NCBI GenBank assembly: GCA_937128785.1
Contig: CAKZMS010000167.1
Coordinates: 1-6,127 of the forward strand
Direction of reading: 5' to 3'
Source: an uncultured Opitutaceae bacterium
Lineage (GTDB): Bacteria; Verrucomicrobiota; Verrucomicrobiia; Opitutales; Opitutaceae
Length of the DNA: 6,127 nucleotides
This document shows positions 1 to 6,127 of the stretch, piece by piece. Position numbers and translations under genes: made by a program. Numbering within the stretch: the stretch's first letter is position 1; each line of letters starts with the position of its first letter. The notes under the pieces are model-generated. The model saw only the letters and a program-made list of their open reading frames with translations, searched no databases and was not told the DNA's origin.

Positions 1-1
1 G

Positions 2-412
2 TATGCCATGGTCGTCGACCGCGCCGAGGAATGGAGCGTGGATACCTCCCGGATTGGCATGATGGGGTTCTCCGCTGGAGCCGGGCTGACCATGCACTGC
101 ACCTTGAATTCCGAGGTCATGGACCTCGCCTTCATCGCCCCGATCTACGGAGGCATGGGAGCGGTTGAGGTTCCGGAGGATGCTCCGCCCATGTTCGTCG
201 CCATTGCTGCCGACGACTTTCTCTTCAACGGCGATTTTGACCTCATCAAGTCATGGTATGACGCCGACATACCAGTGGAATTTCACCTCTACCAGGACGG
301 CGGACATGGTTTCGGCATGGGTTATCCGGGTCACCCCACCTACTGGTGGTTTGAGGTCTTCACCCACTGGATGGACACCAATGGATTTCTGGCCGCCCAG
401 CCTGAATCCTGA
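2..412 (+). CDS. alpha/beta-hydrolase esterase, C-terminal part (xylan/feruloyl esterase type)
   Basis: This is the 3' part of a gene that enters from the left edge. The reading frame is open from base 2 and gives 136 visible residues. The ATG at 8 is internal, because the nucleophile elbow follows only about 20 residues later and the N-terminal half of the fold would be missing. Visible catalytic residues are Ser24 in GFSAGA (codon at 71), a probable acid Asp71 or Asp72 in the AIAADD strand end, and His102 in GGHGFGMG (codon at 305). Order and spacing match a Ser-Asp-His alpha/beta hydrolase. The style (GFSAGA, then GGHGFG, then a tail ending near FTHWMDTNGFL) is typical of BD-FAE/XynB-like esterases and dienelactone-hydrolase relatives found in xylan clusters, which hydrolyse acetyl or feruloyl esters. 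The specific substrate is inferred. A second esterase gene follows 40 bases downstream on the same strand, suggesting an operon. Confidence 0.87.
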   Translation, partial: YAMVVDRAEEWSVDTSRIGMMGFSAGAGLTMHCTLNSEVMDLAFIAPIYGGMGAVEVPEDAPPMFVAIAADDFLFNGDFDLIKSWYDADIPVEFHLYQDGGHGFGMGYPGHPTYWWFEVFTHWMDTNGFLAAQPES

Positions 413-452
413 GCATTCCCTCCCGTCGTCTCCTCCCTCGCCCCGCCTGTCC
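413..452 (+). other. short pyrimidine-rich spacer with no Shine-Dalgarno
   Basis: This 40-base spacer separates the alpha/beta-hydrolase stop from the ATG of the SASA esterase. By direct count 33 of 40 bases are pyrimidines, and no GGAG- or AGGA-like element precedes the start codon. The downstream gene may therefore rely on translational reinitiation, on an unstructured A/T-poor leader, or on a start that does not need a Shine-Dalgarno. No promoter-like pair of boxes is evident. Confidence 0.5.
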
Positions 453-1319
453 ATGAACCATTCTGCCCGGCACCTGTTCTCCCTGACCGCCGGGCTGCTG
501 CTCATGGTCGTCAATCCGGCGAGGGCGGAGTCCCAACCTGACCCCGACTTCCACATCTACCTGTGCCTGGGGCAATCCAATATGGAAGGGTTCCCCGGTA
601 TACCCAACCAAGACCGTTCGTTTCAAGATGACCGGTTCCTGACCCTGGCGGCGGTCGACTTTCCGGAGCTCGGCCGTGAGCGGGGTCATTGGTATCCAGC
701 CGTCCCGCCCCTTTGTCGGCCAAACTCCGGGGTGAGTCCGGCGGACTTCTTTGGCCGGACCCTGATCCAACAACTGCCGCCGGAGACCACGGTCGGGGTG
801 GTTTCGGTGGCGGTGGCGGGAGCGAAGATCGAGGTGTTTGATTCCGCTAACGTGGCCGCCTACGCCGCGACATCGCCGGAATGGCTGCAGGGTTTCATCC
901 GTGCTTATGACGGCGATCCCTATGCCCGACTCGTGGCAATGGCCCGCGTGGCGCAACAAGATGGCGTGATCAAGGGCATCCTCCTGCATCAAGGAGAGTC
1001 GAACACGGGCGATCCAACTTGGCCGGCACAGGTCAATGCCCTCTACGAGCGGCTACTCGACGATCTGGCCTTGGCCGCCGAGGGGGTGCCGCTGCTGGTC
1101 GGGGAACTCGTCCACGCCGACCAGAATGGCGCTTGCGCGAGCATGAACGAAATCATCGCGACCCTGCCGGAGTTGATTCCCACTGCCCACGTCGTGTCGT
1201 CGGCCGGTGCGCCGTGCCACCCCGACCGGCTCCACTTCACCCCTGAAGGATACCGCCTGCTCGGTCAGCGTTACGCGGAAACGTTGCTCGCCATCCCTCC
1301 GCCGAAAAGCGGGCGCTAA
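453..1319 (+). CDS. secreted SGNH esterase, sialate O-acetylesterase / acetylxylan esterase (SASA, CE6-like)
   Basis: A 288-residue serine esterase, predicted to deacetylate carbohydrate (O-acetyl groups on xylan or similar glycans) outside the cytoplasm. The start at 453 was chosen because it begins a clear Sec signal peptide: a basic start (His3, Arg6, His7), a hydrophobic core at about 8-20, and a likely cleavage site after ARA at residue 25. The frame stays open upstream, but that part overlaps the preceding gene and reads as low-complexity shadow sequence. Family motifs are all present: GQSNMEG at 40-46 with nucleophile Ser42, the oxyanion-type VAGAKIEVFD segment at about 121-130, HQGESN at 179-184, and the C-terminal DRLH with Asp258 and His261. 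Length is normal for a single-domain SASA/CE6-like enzyme with no carbohydrate-binding module. It lies 40 bases after another esterase gene, probably in the same transcript. Fold and motifs are certain; acetylxylan as substrate is inferred from the neighbourhood. Confidence 0.92.
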   Translation: MNHSARHLFSLTAGLLLMVVNPARAESQPDPDFHIYLCLGQSNMEGFPGIPNQDRSFQDDRFLTLAAVDFPELGRERGHWYPAVPPLCRPNSGVSPADFFGRTLIQQLPPETTVGVVSVAVAGAKIEVFDSANVAAYAATSPEWLQGFIRAYDGDPYARLVAMARVAQQDGVIKGILLHQGESNTGDPTWPAQVNALYERLLDDLALAAEGVPLLVGELVHADQNGACASMNEIIATLPELIPTAHVVSSAGAPCHPDRLHFTPEGYRLLGQRYAETLLAIPPPKSGR

Positions 1320-1325
1320 TCAGAG

Positions 1326-1356
1326 TAACCCCTCAACCGGATGCGTTTTGGGGTAA
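1326..1356. terminator. possible weak bidirectional terminator hairpin
   Basis: The 59-base gap between the convergent stop codons (1320-1378) holds an imperfect inverted repeat: arm TAACCCCTCAAC at 1326-1337, a 7-base loop at 1338-1344, and arm GTTTTGGGGTAA at 1345-1356. Nine of twelve positions pair, including the ACCCC/GGGGT block. There is no clear run of T after either arm, so if it ends transcription it is not a classic intrinsic terminator. The location between two convergent genes is the main support. Confidence 0.27.
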
Positions 1357-1378
1357 ACCAAACGGACGACGAAAACGT

Positions 1379-4300
1379 CTACTCCGCGAACAACCCCAGG
1401 TCGATCGCTTCGCCTAGGGCGCGGAGGCCGGTTTGGTTGAGGTGCAGGTGGTCGCCGGTATCGTAGGCAGGGAGCAGCTTGAGCGGGTTGGCGGGATCCC
1501 GGGCGACTTGATCGAAGTCGATCACGGCGTCGAACCGGCCGCTGTGGCGGATCCAGTCGTTCACGATCACGCGCTTAGTCTCGCCAACTTCACTCCAGTA
1601 AAAACACTCGGCGTAGGGCATGATCGTGGCACCGTAAATCTTCAGGCCATGATCGTGGACCCGGGTGATCACCTGGTCATAGGCCGCCATGATTTCCTCG
1701 GCCGAGCTCCGGCCGCCGCCGAGGTCGTTGATGCCTTCGAGTAACACCACCCACTTCACGCCCGGCTGCGCTAGGACGTCGTGATCAAGTCGGGCCAACA
1801 GGGTTGGACCAAGACCGCCCCGCACCACCGCGTTGCCGCCAATGCCTTGATTAAGCACGGCAACGTGGGCCGTGGCCGGATCGGCCCGCAGGCGCTCGGA
1901 CAACACGTCCGGCCAGCGGTCGTTACCGTTGGTGGTGGAACCGCGACCGTCGGTGATCGAGTCGCCCAATACGGCAATCGCTGCAGCGTCCGGTTCGTCG
2001 GTCAACACGTCGATGCCGGATAGGTAATACCAACGGTCCACCGGCGTCCCGGCCGACAGGTCCGGCGCGTCCACCGGTGAGCCGTCGTAAATAAAATACG
2101 AGGTCGTGCGGGACCCGGGATGGCCCGTGATGCCGTCCGGGTTGGCGGGCGTTTGGATCGTGATCGCCAAGTGTGACATAGGTTCCAAGGGAGCTTCGAC
2201 CACATCCGAGATCCACCACGCGCCCGGTTGGAGGGTGATGGATTCACTGCCACCAAAGGTAAGGGAATGCGACGTGCCCGGTTTGATTCTACCACCACCA
2301 TCCGCCTGCGCGACGGCCGCAGCGTCCAAGGTGATGGGGCCATCGCCGTATTGATTTGAGAACCGCACCCGGAAAGCGTCGCCACCAATCGAGGTCAACA
2401 TGTGTTGGCGCACCGTCGCGTTCTCAAACTGCGGCGCGGGTGGCTCGTTGCGGTCTTCGGTCAACTGGGGAGCCGTGGCCCACGTCGCGATCCAACGATC
2501 ATTTGTCGGGGTCGAGAGGTAGTGATCCGCCCACTCGAGAAACACCGGCCAATTGGGCAGCGTGGTGTGGCCGCCTTCGTGTTGGCGCCAGGCGAGTTCA
2601 CCCGTCACCAGTGCCGGGCCCGTGCCGGGATAGTCGTCCGTGCCGAGGCCACGTTTATCCAAAAGTTCATAGACCGGACCCGCCATCGCCGTGGCCTTGA
2701 ACGTGCCCCGTTGATCGATCCACTGGCCTTCCACGTCGGGGCTGCCGACGCTGATGAAGGCCGGGCGCGGAGCGAATAGAGCCACCAACTGATGGGCATC
2801 CACCGGGAGGTCATCCGGGGTCAACGTGCTGCCGTATTTGAGGTAGTTGCCCGCCATCCAATGGTAAGCGTAGGTGCCGGTAAGGTTTTCCACCCGTTCG
2901 CCAAAATCGCGCCGGTGCAACGCCAGACCACCCTTGCCGGAAGAGCCGATGAACCCGATGGCAAACCGCGGCTCAAAGGCCATCGCCACCGCCGCAGCCT
3001 TACCGTAGCGCGAAAGACCTTCGATGGCGGCCTGAGACGCATCCACCGCCGGGTTGGTTTCGAAATAATCGAGGGCCCGACTCGCGCCCCAAGCCCAGGC
3101 GCGTAACGCACCCCACTGGTCGGGCGAGCGGGGTTGGCCTGCGTTGGTCAAACCGATGATCCCGGAAGTCAGCCCTTCGCCGTTGTCGGCTTGGAATGAA
3201 GTCGGGACGAGTGTCGCCACCGCCCAACCGTGCTGGAGCACCTGCTCCTCCCACGATGGTCCCGGTGGCCGGGGGAACATCGCCAGAATTTCCGGCGGCC
3301 AGCCAAAGTGCAGCATGACCGGCACAGGACCCGCCGCATCTGCAGGCACGGAAAGGGAAAGGTCGAGCGTGACCTCCAAAAACGGGTAGCCGGAATTGTC
3401 GACCCGCCCGGCCAATTGCTTGGTGATGACGGATACTCCACCCTTCGTTTCGGCGACCTCCGATTCCACAACCCACTCCACGCCGGGAACGTTGTCGGGA
3501 ACATGGCCGTAAACCTCGTTGGTGAAACGAGCGAGCAACTCGGTCCGACGACGCGACCAATCGGCTGGGCCGGCGACGGGGGTGCCGTTGTCGAAAATCA
3601 GTGCGTCAGGATAGATTGGATACGGTTCCGCCTTCGCCTCGTCGTAGTTGGGCGCGGACGCCGGATCCTCGGAGTTCGGATTGGCCCCGGAGCGCATGGT
3701 GGTGATCCCCAACGCGTCCCTCAGCAATGCGTGGTCGGCATTGCGGTCGAGTTTGACCGGTGGGGTCAGGCCTTCCCGCAGGGCCGCCAACCAGACCTCC
3801 ATCCGCTCGTTATACGGATCCTGCGAACCCACGACATTCTGGTGGCCCGAATCGGGCAAAATCACCATTTCGTGGTAGGGCTCAAGTTGGTTCGCCGCGG
3901 CAAAGATTCCCGCCGGCGGACAGGTCATGTCCTTTAAGCCATTGCCGATCAGCATGGGGGCCCGGATTCGCCGGGCAAAGTTGACGATGTCGTAGTAACC
4001 GCCGACCTGGGCAATGACCGCCAGATCCTTGTCTCCCTCTCCGTTCCACCAATACGGAAACCCGACCGCGCGACCGGCTTCTCGGCCGTTGAAGTCGGCT
4101 CCGGCCGGCACCAACGCCAGCGCCGCGGTGACATCCGGGTGCAGTCCGGCCGTCACAAAAGTCTGTTGCCCGCCCTGGCTGGTGCCCGTGACCACCAGCA
4201 CTTCTCCATTCCAATCGGCCCGCGACTTCAAGTATTCAACCGCGCGGTAGCACGACAGATACATGCGCAGGAAGTAACTGGTCTCCCGGTCGTTGTTACC

Positions 4301-5047
4301 CTGACGAAAGTAGTTGTCGAGCGGCCCGTCCCGCTGCTCCGCGTAGAACGCGTCATCCTCGTCGATGGGCAGATCGTGCGGCAGGATATTCAACGCCAGC
4401 CAGCCTTGCTTCGCCCGATCGGTCACCCACTCCGTTTCCAAACCATACACCCCCGCCCACTGCACCCGCAGCAAAGCTGGGAAACGGTCGCCCTCGGTCG
4501 GGCGGGCAATCTGGCCGTTGATCGAAGTCCCGCGAATGTTGTCCATAGCAACCAAGGCATAATCGACTCCGACTACCCCCGTATCCTTGGCCATGAGCCG
4601 CGGATCCATCGGCACCGCCTCAAGTTCCGCAATCTTTTCGGCCCAGAACGCGTCAAAGTCCGCCGGTTCGTCTTTCACCGCCTCGATTTTTTCCGGCTCC
4701 ACCACCAAGCCGCCCCGGTCGGTTTGGACCTCATCGTTCTCGTCCGACCACAACACTTCCACCAACAGCGTGCCCGGCTTGCCGACCTTGATCTTCAGCG
4801 TCGCCGCTCCGGCGTCGAACCCAAGTTCCCCCTCGTCGGTTTCGACCAAACCGTTCTCCTTGAGCAAGTAGTTCGCGGACGTCGGTCTGGAGTCTTCGCC
4901 GGACCACGTGATCGTCCAGGTCATCTCTTCACCTTGACGATACACATGAGATTCCCGGTCGGGCTGAATATCGAAACGCGCCGACACCAAGAGCGGCACG
5001 GCACCGGCAATGACCAGTGCGCGAACAAGCGAAGCAAATGTCTTCAT
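1379..5047 (-). CDS. secreted triple esterase: Ig-like + CE7-like acetylxylan esterase + CE15-like glucuronoyl esterase + XynE-like SGNH esterase
   Basis: A 1222-residue exported protein with three different esterase modules in one open frame. Signal peptide: Lys2 and Arg9, hydrophobic 10-21, likely cleavage after VSA at 23. Residues about 24-116 look like an Ig-like beta domain. Residues about 118-430 are CE7-like (acetylxylan esterase/cephalosporin deacetylase) with GTSQGG (Ser290), LKDMTCPP (Asp373) and DSGHQ (His402). The 83- and 29-residue spacings are close to those of known CE7 enzymes. Residues about 436-848 are CE15-like: NYDEAK entry motif, GLSRYGK with nucleophile Ser679, HEGGH with His827, and an acid probably among Asp771, Glu773 and Asp778. 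Residues about 850-1222 resemble XynE-type SGNH hydrolases: a beta-sandwich opening with RWIATWATAP, then GDSITDG (Ser1030), NQGIGGN, GIND and DHLH (Asp1199, His1202). Expected roles are removal of acetyl groups and cleavage of glucuronate-lignin esters on xylan; the third module's substrate is unknown. Linkers are short. It follows a GH43 gene by 11 bases. Domain calls are firm, substrates inferred. Confidence 0.93.
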   Translation of the reverse strand: MKTFASLVRALVIAGAVPLLVSARFDIQPDRESHVYRQGEEMTWTITWSGEDSRPTSANYLLKENGLVETDEGELGFDAGAATLKIKVGKPGTLLVEVLWSDENDEVQTDRGGLVVEPEKIEAVKDEPADFDAFWAEKIAELEAVPMDPRLMAKDTGVVGVDYALVAMDNIRGTSINGQIARPTEGDRFPALLRVQWAGVYGLETEWVTDRAKQGWLALNILPHDLPIDEDDAFYAEQRDGPLDNYFRQGNNDRETSYFLRMYLSCYRAVEYLKSRADWNGEVLVVTGTSQGGQQTFVTAGLHPDVTAALALVPAGADFNGREAGRAVGFPYWWNGEGDKDLAVIAQVGGYYDIVNFARRIRAPMLIGNGLKDMTCPPAGIFAAANQLEPYHEMVILPDSGHQNVVGSQDPYNERMEVWLAALREGLTPPVKLDRNADHALLRDALGITTMRSGANPNSEDPASAPNYDEAKAEPYPIYPDALIFDNGTPVAGPADWSRRRTELLARFTNEVYGHVPDNVPGVEWVVESEVAETKGGVSVITKQLAGRVDNSGYPFLEVTLDLSLSVPADAAGPVPVMLHFGWPPEILAMFPRPPGPSWEEQVLQHGWAVATLVPTSFQADNGEGLTSGIIGLTNAGQPRSPDQWGALRAWAWGASRALDYFETNPAVDASQAAIEGLSRYGKAAAVAMAFEPRFAIGFIGSSGKGGLALHRRDFGERVENLTGTYAYHWMAGNYLKYGSTLTPDDLPVDAHQLVALFAPRPAFISVGSPDVEGQWIDQRGTFKATAMAGPVYELLDKRGLGTDDYPGTGPALVTGELAWRQHEGGHTTLPNWPVFLEWADHYLSTPTNDRWIATWATAPQLTEDRNEPPAPQFENATVRQHMLTSIGGDAFRVRFSNQYGDGPITLDAAAVAQADGGGRIKPGTSHSLTFGGSESITLQPGAWWISDVVEAPLEPMSHLAITIQTPANPDGITGHPGSRTTSYFIYDGSPVDAPDLSAGTPVDRWYYLSGIDVLTDEPDAAAIAVLGDSITDGRGSTTNGNDRWPDVLSERLRADPATAHVAVLNQGIGGNAVVRGGLGPTLLARLDHDVLAQPGVKWVVLLEGINDLGGGRSSAEEIMAAYDQVITRVHDHGLKIYGATIMPYAECFYWSEVGETKRVIVNDWIRHSGRFDAVIDFDQVARDPANPLKLLPAYDTGDHLHLNQTGLRALGEAIDLGLFAE

Positions 5048-5052
5048 GAAAA

Positions 5053-5060
5053 TCCTCCTT
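5053..5060 (-). promoter_or_regulatory. strong Shine-Dalgarno overlapping the upstream stop codon
   Basis: Read on the - strand, AAGGAGGA lies 5 bases before the ATG at 5047; the GGAGG core is 6 bases away. This near-perfect anti-16S match fixes the start of the triple esterase. Its first two A bases are the last two bases of the TAA stop (5061-5059) of the GH43 gene, so ribosomes finishing GH43 end directly on this site. This suggests translational coupling within one operon. Confidence 0.88.
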
Positions 5061-6127
5061 ATCGCGTGCGGGCCATCGGACCTAGCAATACGCCGATGAA
5101 ATCATAGCTCGTTTCCACGCTGAGATTGCGGGCGTCCTGGATGCCGCCGACCTGCGTCCACGTGGTCCCGCCATCGCGGGAGAATTCAAAGATGTAGTCC
5201 ACGTCATGTCCGGTAAGCCGCAACGTAACGGGGTCACCGGGGGCCGCATCAATCGAGGCTTCGGTCACTTGGGCATCCTCCGCCGCTCCTTGTTGTTTCT
5301 CGAGGAAAACCCGGTAGCCGCTGTCAGCCCGTTCAACCCCGAGGACGTAATGATGCGTTTCATTGTGATAAGCGACCAAACCGGCCTCCACTCCGGGGGT
5401 GCTTGGCAATTCCATATCGATCGCCACTTCAAAGCGGTTGTGCTGCAACCGCCGCCCGATGAACGAGGGGTTGTGGCGGCCGCGCAACGAATCCGATCGA
5501 GGCGTGATGGTGAGGCCTTCGCCGGTGGTCCACCACTGCTCCTGCGGAGCCCGCAGGAAGAGCCAGGGATCGCCCAACTCGTCTCGATCAAAATCATCCT
5601 GCCACGAGAAATTGCCGGTGAGGGGAACCTCGGCTCCGGCTTCGAACCCGATGCCATTGGGGCCGCGATGCACAAACGGCACCGGCTTGCCGGGAGGGAG
5701 GATCAGGGGCCAGTCATCCTTCCACGTGACCGGCAGGAGGAACGTCTGCCGCCCCGTGTTGTAGTGACCATCCTCATACGGTGTGCAGGCCAGAAACACG
5801 GACCACCAGTTGCCATCGGGGCCGATCTCAAAATCCGCGTGACCGGTGCAGGTGACCGGATGCGGGCGGTCCGGGTCGAGGTTGCGCTGGGTCAGGGTCG
5901 GGTGATCCGTGAACGGCACGTAGGGCCCGTCGGGTTGCTTGCTGCGAAAGATCACCTGCGAGTGATTCACGCTCGTGCCACCCTCGGCACAGTTGAGGTA
6001 ATACCAATCACCCCGGCGATAAATGTGCGGACCTTCGATCCACACCGGCTGGGTGCTGAGATCCACGCCGCCGTTCACAATGATCTTGCGCGGTCCGATC
6101 AGCTCGCGGGCCGCGATGTTCCACTCC
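5059..6127 (-). CDS. GH43 glycosidase (beta-xylosidase/arabinofuranosidase type) with C-terminal beta-sandwich, N-terminus outside window
   Basis: The gene enters from the right edge; 355 residues are visible, from base 6126 to the TAA at 5061-5059. The GTG at 6078 is not a credible start, because the family's catalytic acid follows 14 residues later and the first propeller blades with the catalytic base would be missing. Visible residues 1-172 are the later part of a GH43 five-bladed propeller: WIEGPH with general acid Glu31 (codon 6036-6034), the HSQVIFRS strand, GHADF with active-site His96, and YNTGRQTFLLPVTW. Residues 173-355 match the concanavalin-like C-terminal domain of xylan-active GH43 enzymes (DDFD near its start, then DPWLFLRAP and HHYVLGVER). 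The catalytic base and pKa-modulating Asp lie outside the window. Likely activity is release of xylose or arabinose from xylan fragments. The C-terminus ends abruptly at FIGVLLGPMARTR, seemingly short of a final strand. It sits 11 bases upstream of the triple esterase, in one operon. Confidence 0.9.
   Translation of the reverse strand, partial: EWNIAARELIGPRKIIVNGGVDLSTQPVWIEGPHIYRRGDWYYLNCAEGGTSVNHSQVIFRSKQPDGPYVPFTDHPTLTQRNLDPDRPHPVTCTGHADFEIGPDGNWWSVFLACTPYEDGHYNTGRQTFLLPVTWKDDWPLILPPGKPVPFVHRGPNGIGFEAGAEVPLTGNFSWQDDFDRDELGDPWLFLRAPQEQWWTTGEGLTITPRSDSLRGRHNPSFIGRRLQHNRFEVAIDMELPSTPGVEAGLVAYHNETHHYVLGVERADSGYRVFLEKQQGAAEDAQVTEASIDAAPGDPVTLRLTGHDVDYIFEFSRDGGTTWTQVGGIQDARNLSVETSYDFIGVLLGPMARTR

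Noticed and set aside
165..452. Upstream extension of the SASA esterase to an ATG at 165
   Set aside because: The extension lies inside the preceding esterase gene, encodes Ser/Thr/Pro-rich shadow sequence, and would bury the clear signal peptide that begins at 453.
360..992. Open frame of 210 codons on the - strand
   Set aside because: It overlaps both + strand esterases antisense, and its Arg/Gly/His-rich translation shows no domain. The + strand frame carries the signal peptide and catalytic motifs.
1368..1379. Small perfect hairpin GACG-AAAA-CGTC next to the triple-esterase stop
   Set aside because: A four-base stem is expected by chance, it abuts the stop codon, and no T tract follows, so I do not call it a terminator.
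3000..3560. Open frame of 186 codons on the - strand within the triple esterase
   Set aside because: It is an out-of-frame overlap with the CE15-like module, Arg/Gly-rich with no motif; the main frame carries the nucleophile Ser679.
3230..3937. Open frame of 235 codons on the + strand
   Set aside because: It is antisense to the CE15-like module, has no motif or ribosome site, and its composition is typical of a GC-rich shadow frame.
4139..5107. Long open frame of 322 codons on the + strand
   Set aside because: It lies antisense to the Ig-like/CE7 region of the triple esterase, which has intact motifs. The translation is rich in Arg, His and Val without recognisable motifs, as expected for the opposite strand of a GC-rich gene.
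5059..6078. GTG at 6078 as the GH43 start
   Set aside because: The frame is open to the window edge and reads as protein (residues such as EWNIAARELIGPRKII). A start here would leave only 14 residues before the catalytic acid motif, removing half of the GH43 propeller.

Overview
The window is a GC-rich bacterial stretch packed with secreted enzymes that strip side groups from plant hemicellulose, most likely glucuronoarabinoxylan. It carries four protein genes, two of them cut by the window edges, arranged as two convergent pairs. I see no RNA genes, mobile elements, CRISPR arrays or long repeats, and no gene-free stretch longer than about 60 bases.

Layout. On the + strand, positions 2-412 hold the C-terminal part of an alpha/beta-hydrolase esterase (xylan/feruloyl esterase type). 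It is followed at 453-1319 by a complete secreted SGNH esterase of the sialate-O-acetylesterase/acetylxylan-esterase (SASA, CE6-like) type. A 59-base gap with a weak imperfect hairpin separates this pair from the - strand genes. On the - strand, transcription enters from the right with a GH43 glycosidase (6127-5059, N-terminus outside the window). It runs into a 1222-residue secreted protein (5047-1379) that joins three different esterase modules: an Ig-like plus CE7-like acetylxylan esterase, a CE15-like glucuronoyl esterase, and a XynE-like SGNH esterase. The GH43 stop codon is fused to a near-perfect Shine-Dalgarno sequence for the triple esterase, so the two are very probably co-transcribed and perhaps translationally coupled.

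How the genes fit together. GH43 enzymes release xylose or arabinose. CE7, CE6/SASA and XynE-like SGNH enzymes remove acetyl or other acyl groups. CE15 enzymes cut the ester between 4-O-methylglucuronic acid and lignin. BD-FAE/XynB-like alpha/beta hydrolases act on acetyl or feruloyl esters. The window therefore encodes five separate esterase active sites, with complete visible catalytic residues in at least four, next to one glycosidase. The substrate is inferred from families and neighbourhood; nothing in the sequence proves it.

Organism. High GC, Sec signal peptides, a strong AAGGAGGA ribosome site, and the CE7/CE15 sequence styles resemble free-living polysaccharide degraders of the Verrucomicrobiota (Opitutales-like), with Planctomycetota or high-GC Bacteroidota as alternatives. 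This is a family-resemblance judgement with low to moderate confidence. No SusC/SusD pair, sulfatase or regulator is visible in this short window.
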